Source: Peptococcaceae bacterium (lineage in GTDB: Bacteria > Bacillota > Dehalobacteriia > UBA7702). From it: a DNA stretch of 25,234 nt. The notes beneath the pieces were generated by a model. The model worked only from the letters and a program-made list of their open reading frames with translations, was not told the DNA's origin and made no database searches. A program made the position numbers and the translations under genes. Shown one piece after another: positions 21,742 through 25,234 of this stretch (position 1 is its first letter; every line of letters starts with the position of its first letter). The stretch lies in NCBI GenBank assembly GCA_019415505.1, contig DXZC01000003.1:1-25234 (forward strand), written 5' to 3'.

Positions 21742-21768
21742 GACAATAGTGGGAAATAATAGTAAAAT
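21740..21768 (+). promoter_or_regulatory. promoter of the zur-znu operon
   Basis: TTGACA (21740-21745) and TAAAAT (21763-21768) are 17 bp apart, close to consensus. Palindromes lie on both sides and overlap both boxes, so bound repressor would exclude RNA polymerase. Confidence 0.85.
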
Positions 21769-21795
21769 GAATCTGAAATTCAAATTCATATTCAT
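21767..21795. promoter_or_regulatory. downstream Zur-type operator
   Basis: A 29-bp near-perfect palindrome running from ATGAATCTGAA to TTCATATTCAT, with 6-bp identical outer arms and 12 matched pairs out of 14. It covers the end of the -10 box and the likely transcription start. The form resembles Fur-family boxes, and the gene it precedes is a Fur-family regulator, so zinc-dependent autorepression is likely. Confidence 0.75.
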
Positions 21796-21811
21796 GGATT
21801 GAGGTGATAAC

Positions 21812-22237
21812 ATGGAAAAAAGCGGGCGCTATAATACCAAACAGCGGGACAAGCTGCGTTCCTATTTAAAAGATAATAGCCATAGGCACATTACTGTGGA
21901 GGAAATATATGAATCCTTTCGCCAGTCCAATAACCCAATCGGGACGTCGACCATTTACCGCTACCTTGATTTATTAGTGCGGGAAGGGGTGGTGCGGAAA
22001 TTTATGGTGGAAAAGGGCAGCCCCGCCTGTTACCAGTATTTTGGCGAATCTCCCCAGTGTAATGAGCATTTCCATTTAAGGTGCAATGATTGCGGTCAGC
22101 TTTTTCATGTGGAATGTGACAGTTTAGGTCGCGCCGCACAAGAAATTGAAAAAGAATACGGCTTTAAAATCGACCCCTCAAAAACTGTATTTTACGGTAA
22201 GTGCGCTTACTGTGGCCATAGTAAGGAGAAGAAATGA
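21812..22237 (+). CDS. zur: Fur-family regulator, probably Zur (zinc uptake repressor)
   Basis: A 141-residue Fur-family protein with the N-terminal winged helix (HRHITVEEIYESFRQ, then GTSTIYRYLDLLVREGVVRKF). The structural zinc site is given by C91-X2-C94 and C131-X2-C134. Candidate regulatory ligands are C83, H86, H88, H99 and E101 (CNEHFHLRC and FHVEC). The presence of both CxxC pairs and the following zinc ABC transporter favours Zur over Fur or PerR. It starts at an ATG with GAGGTGAT upstream and overlaps znuA by 4 bases. With zinc bound it should repress its own operon through the two palindromes. Confidence 0.85.
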   Translation: MEKSGRYNTKQRDKLRSYLKDNSHRHITVEEIYESFRQSNNPIGTSTIYRYLDLLVREGVVRKFMVEKGSPACYQYFGESPQCNEHFHLRCNDCGQLFHVECDSLGRAAQEIEKEYGFKIDPSKTVFYGKCAYCGHSKEKK

Positions 22238-23199
22238 AGCAAAGGTATAAAAGGTATATTATAATATTTATGGCGTTGGCATTTTGTTTTGCCTTTGCCG
22301 CCTGCGGTAATAAAGCAGAGGATAATACTTCCGCCACAACCTCGGACAACCAGCTTACAGCGGTAGCAACCCTCTTTCCTCAGTATGATTTTGCCCGCAT
22401 AGTCGGGGGCGATAAGGTTGAAGTTATTAAGCTTTTGCCCAACGGGGTGGAAAGCCATTCTTACGAGCCGGCTCCCAACGATGTGGTGACAATTAATGAA
22501 GCGGATTTCTTTATTTATACTGGCAGCGCTATGGAGCCTTGGGCTGCTACGATTATAGACGGCGTAAATTCAGATAATCTCACCGTGGTGGACGTTTCTC
22601 AAAATGTGCCCCTCTTGGAGGAGGGGAGCGGTGGTCACCATATGGAGGGAGAAACTGACCACGGGCATTATGGCGTTGACCCCCATATTTGGACGGATCC
22701 CACTAGGGCCATGATTATGGTAGATAATATTGCGGCTGCCTTTGCCGCCCAAGACCCCCAAAACGCCGACTACTATCAGGGCAATGCCGCCGCTTACAAG
22801 GAAAAGCTTACGGCCTTAGATGGAGAAATACAGGAGATTGTCGCCTCCGGCCAGCGGCAAAAGATAATTTTCGGGGGCAGATTTGCCTTTGCCTATTTTT
22901 GTCAGCATTATGGTTTAGACCATGACGCAGCCTATGACTCCTGTGCGGAAGGCGGTGAACCCAGCGCCAGAAAGGTTGCCGCTTTAATGGACGAGATAAA
23001 GAATGAGGGCATACCGGTGATTTACTATGAGGAGCTGCGTCAGCCCACAGTGGCCCAAAGTATAGCTGATGATACCGGCGCTGAGATGTTACTTTTACAT
23101 TCCTGCCACAATGTTACTGACGCCGAAATTGAGGAGGGGGTAAGTTATTTATCCCTTATGCAGCAGAATGCAGCCAATTTAAAGAAAGGGCTTAACTGA
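22234..23199 (+). CDS. znuA: zinc ABC transporter substrate-binding lipoprotein ZnuA-like
   Basis: A 321-residue cluster A-I metal-binding lipoprotein. The lipobox is FAAC (Cys24). Conserved features are the first His in ESHSYEPAPND, the His-rich loop GGHHMEGETDHGHYGVD, the second ligand in VDPHIWTDP, and the ending LLLHSCHNVTDAEIEEGVSY. Where ZnuA/TroA proteins normally have a third His (HDAFGYF), this one has GGRFAFAYF, so that ligand is missing. Cysteines and acids in DSCAEGGEPS may replace it. It delivers Zn2+ to ZnuB. AAGGAG precedes the ATG. It sits between zur and znuC, overlapping both by a few bases. Confidence 0.9.
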   Translation: MKQRYKRYIIIFMALAFCFAFAACGNKAEDNTSATTSDNQLTAVATLFPQYDFARIVGGDKVEVIKLLPNGVESHSYEPAPNDVVTINEADFFIYTGSAMEPWAATIIDGVNSDNLTVVDVSQNVPLLEEGSGGHHMEGETDHGHYGVDPHIWTDPTRAMIMVDNIAAAFAAQDPQNADYYQGNAAAYKEKLTALDGEIQEIVASGQRQKIIFGGRFAFAYFCQHYGLDHDAAYDSCAEGGEPSARKVAALMDEIKNEGIPVIYYEELRQPTVAQSIADDTGAEMLLLHSCHNVTDAEIEEGVSYLSLMQQNAANLKKGLN

Positions 23200-23906
23200 T
23201 GTATTTAAAGTGCGAGCATTTAACAATGGGTTATGAAAATACTTTGGCTTTAGAGGACGTTAGCTTTGAGGTTCAGCGGGGTGATTTTCTCTCTGTATTG
23301 GGAGCTAACGGTTCAGGTAAAAGCACTTTATTAAAATCTATTTTAGGCTTATTGCCGGTGAAAAATGGGGCTGTGACTTATGGTGAAGGCGTAAAGCCCC
23401 GGGAAATAGGCTATTTGCCCCAGCAAACTATGGTACAAAGGGACTTCCCGGCCACAGTGTGGGAGGTATGCTTGTCCGGTACCCTTAACCGCCGGGGACA
23501 TTTGCCCTTTTATTCTAAGCGGGAAAAAGATTTAACAGCTCATAATTTACAGCGGTTGGGTATAAGCGACTTGCGCCATAAAAGTTACCGCGATTTATCC
23601 GGCGGGCAACAGCAAAGGGTACTTTTGGCTCGGGCTCTCTGCGCGACCCAAAAAATACTCTTATTGGACGAACCGGTAACTGGTTTGGACCCGGTCATTA
23701 CCGGGGAATTTTACGAAATTATAGATAAGATAAACAAGGAAGAGGGCATAGCCATTATTATGGTGACCCACGACATGGACGGGGCTTTGCGGCACAGTAA
23801 CAAAATACTCCATTTAGATCGGGAAGTGTTGTTCTTTGGCGCTACGGAAAAATATACCCATTCCAAAATTTGCCGGATTTTTTTAGGAGGGGAATGCCAA
23901 TGCTAA
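23199..23906 (+). CDS. znuC: zinc ABC transporter ATPase ZnuC-like
   Basis: A 235-residue ABC ATPase: Walker A GANGSGKST (35-43), a Q-loop in GYLPQQ, signature LSGGQQQR, Walker B ILLLDEPVTGLD and the H-loop VTHDMD. Its ATG overlaps the znuA stop by one base and it overlaps znuB by 7, so all three subunits should be made together. It hydrolyses ATP in the cytoplasm to drive zinc import. Manganese transporters of the same family (MntB type) look alike; Zur and His-rich neighbours favour zinc. Confidence 0.92.
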   Translation: MYLKCEHLTMGYENTLALEDVSFEVQRGDFLSVLGANGSGKSTLLKSILGLLPVKNGAVTYGEGVKPREIGYLPQQTMVQRDFPATVWEVCLSGTLNRRGHLPFYSKREKDLTAHNLQRLGISDLRHKSYRDLSGGQQQRVLLARALCATQKILLLDEPVTGLDPVITGEFYEIIDKINKEEGIAIIMVTHDMDGALRHSNKILHLDREVLFFGATEKYTHSKICRIFLGGECQC

Positions 23907-24742
23907 GTTTATTGCAGAGTATCTTTTCCTATAGCTTTTTGGTTAAAGCCTTGATTGTCGGTTCCCTGGTATCGGTCTGCGCTGCCCTCTTAGGCGTAAC
24001 CCTGGTGTTGAAGCGTTATTCCATGATTGGCGACGGCTTAGCCCATGTTGGCTTTGGCGCTCTTTCCATTGCCTTAGCTTTAAACGTGGCGCCCTTAACG
24101 GTATCCATACCTATTGTTATGCTTGCCGCTATTCTGCTGTTGCGGATAAGCGAAAACAGCAAAATTAAGGGCGATGCGGCCATAGCTTTAATCTCCAGCA
24201 GCGCCATAGCTATTGGGGTAATTGTCACTTCCTTAACCAGTGGCCTAAATGTGGATATTTACAGCTATATGTTCGGCAGCATTCTGGCCATGAGCAATGG
24301 AGATGTGATACTAAGTATCGTTCTTTCCGTTATTGTGTTCATCCTCTTTGTGGTTTTCTACAATAAAATTTTTGCCGTGACCTTTGATGAGAATTTTGCC
24401 GCTGCCACCGGCACCCGCTCCGGCCTATATAATATGCTTATTGCCTTATTAACAGCTTGTACCATTGTGGTTGGTATGCGCATTATGGGTACAATGCTTA
24501 TCTCTAGCCTGATTATTTTTCCGGCCTTATCGTCTATGCGCATATTTCATGGTTTTAAATTAGTGGTAATATCAGCCGCTGTGATCTCTATATTTTGCTT
24601 TTTCTGGGGCATTGTGGTATCCTTTGGTTTATCCTTGCCCGCCGGGGCCAGCATTGTGGTGGTAAATTTAGCCATGTTGCTGGTTTGCGCCACTATAGGT
24701 TTTACTAAGTCTCTATATCATAGGAGGAAACAAAATGGATAA
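23900..24742 (+). CDS. znuB: zinc ABC transporter permease ZnuB-like
   Basis: A 280-residue permease of the ABC-3 family with about eight membrane helices. Conserved parts are VLKRYSMIGDGLAHVGFGAL near the N-terminus (the ATPase-coupling region) and GTMLISSLIIFPA in the middle. I chose the ATG at 23900 because AGGAGG lies 9 bases upstream; 23894 would be only 3 bases away. It forms the channel for ZnuA-delivered zinc. It overlaps the next gene by 8 bases. Confidence 0.92.
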   Translation: MLSLLQSIFSYSFLVKALIVGSLVSVCAALLGVTLVLKRYSMIGDGLAHVGFGALSIALALNVAPLTVSIPIVMLAAILLLRISENSKIKGDAAIALISSSAIAIGVIVTSLTSGLNVDIYSYMFGSILAMSNGDVILSIVLSVIVFILFVVFYNKIFAVTFDENFAAATGTRSGLYNMLIALLTACTIVVGMRIMGTMLISSLIIFPALSSMRIFHGFKLVVISAAVISIFCFFWGIVVSFGLSLPAGASIVVVNLAMLLVCATIGFTKSLYHRRKQNG

Positions 24743-25052
24743 AGAAAAAATAGCGCGAATAAATGAATTGGCCCAGAAGGCTAAAAGCGGTGAATTGACT
24801 CCTGAGGAAGCCGCTGAACGCCAAAACCTCCGCCAAGAGTATTTGGCTGCGGTGAGAAATAATATGCGCGCCACTTTAGATAGTGTTTTAATTGAAAATG
24901 ACCAGGGAGAATATGAGCCTTTACAAAAGCGCAATCCCCTGGAAGTGCAAAAACCTGAACACCACCACCATCACCATGGTGAAAACTGTACCTGCGGCTG
25001 CGGCGGTCATCATCATCACCACGAGCCGGAGCCAGGAAAGGGCCAGCATTAA
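24735..25052 (+). CDS. DUF896 (YnzC-like) protein with His/Cys-rich metal-binding tail
   Basis: A 105-residue protein from the ATG at 24735, with AGGAGG 7 bases upstream. Residues 1-65 match the DUF896/YnzC family, a two-helix domain (MDKEKIARINELAQKAKSGE, TPEEAAERQNLRQEYLAAVR). YnzC itself is about 77 residues with no metal motif. The last 30 residues are HHHHHHGENCTCGCGGHHHHH followed by a Pro/Glu/His end. That tail has twelve His and three Cys and should bind several Zn2+ ions. Being last in the zur-znu operon, it is likely a cytoplasmic zinc chaperone, buffer or sensor. The link of DUF896 to zinc is inference from this context. Confidence 0.85.
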   Translation: MDKEKIARINELAQKAKSGELTPEEAAERQNLRQEYLAAVRNNMRATLDSVLIENDQGEYEPLQKRNPLEVQKPEHHHHHHGENCTCGCGGHHHHHEPEPGKGQH

Positions 25053-25063
25053 AAGAGAAGTTA

Positions 25064-25092
25064 AAAGTGACCCCGGAAGGGTCACTTTTTTA
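25064..25092 (+). terminator. intrinsic terminator of the zinc operon
   Basis: AAAGTGACCC (25064-25073) pairs perfectly with GGGTCACTTT (25079-25088) over a 5-base loop and runs into Ts, 12 bases after the last stop. The following 25093-25205 holds a small GGCAG/CTGCC inverted repeat and no gene. Confidence 0.92.
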
Positions 25093-25205
25093 TATGAAAA
25101 AAATTGAGAAAATTTTGCCTAAAAGAAAAACGGCAGGTGGGCAATTTCTGCCATTCTTTACAAAAAATCGGATATAGTTTACAATTATAGAAGAAAGATT
25201 TAAGG

Positions 25206-25234
25206 CTGTGTCTTATACACATCTCCGAGCCCAC
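25206..25234 (+). other. Illumina Nextera adapter sequence (artefact)
   Basis: The final 29 bases match the Nextera read-2 adapter (Tn5 mosaic end plus CCGAGCCCAC) except one base, G for C at 25210. It is library adapter left on the contig end and not part of the genome. Confidence 0.93.

Overview
The window is low-GC Gram-positive (Bacillota, probably anaerobic Clostridia) DNA. The signs are strong AGGAGG ribosome-binding sites, several GTG and TTG starts, ECF-type vitamin transport, a DUF896 protein, and mobile DNA of the Tn916/Tn1549 kind. I cannot name a genus. The last 29 bases match an Illumina Nextera adapter with one mismatch, so the right edge is the raw end of a draft contig.

Region 1 (1-6939) is the integrase-proximal end of a tRNA-targeted integrative element (prophage or ICE); the rest lies off the left edge. 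It has a leftward operon of small genes, two nested divergent pairs of HTH regulators with palindromic operators, a long coiled-coil repressor, and a membrane-anchored ImmA-like peptidase. After these come small membrane and zinc-ribbon genes, a repeat block, a hicAB toxin-antitoxin pair and a tyrosine integrase. The integrase ends just before a copy of the 3' end of a tRNA-Gly gene (6915-6939), the probable attachment site, followed by a terminator that probably belonged to the original tRNA gene.

Region 2 (about 7000-13450) looks like the remains of a Tn916/Tn1549-like conjugative element: a TnpW-like protein, a truncated cysteine-rich KTR gene, an Orf7/Orf8-like sigma factor and HTH pair, and very large hairpins. 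They enclose a redox cassette with a divergent LysR regulator, a small conserved protein, an iron-type alcohol dehydrogenase, a hexapeptide acetyltransferase and an exported lipoprotein that fuses a flavodoxin to an aldo/keto reductase.

Region 3 (about 13450-21690) appears to be resident chromosome. A DUF975-CmpB membrane protein precedes a clear cobalamin riboswitch with its own terminator. The riboswitch leads an operon of four genes: a secreted, membrane-anchored alpha/alpha-barrel protein with a beta domain and an unusual basic cytoplasmic tail; a DUF4430 (transcobalamin C-terminal-like) lipoprotein; EcfT; and a fused double ATPase EcfAA'. I read this as a bacterial B12 capture and import system in which the two halves of an intrinsic factor-like protein are separate surface proteins feeding an ECF transporter. 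No S component is present in the window.

Region 4 (21690-25092) is a zinc operon. Two 29-bp palindromes flank the promoter of zur, followed by znuA, znuC and znuB, all overlapping, and a DUF896 protein with a His/Cys-rich tail likely to bind zinc. A terminator closes the operon.
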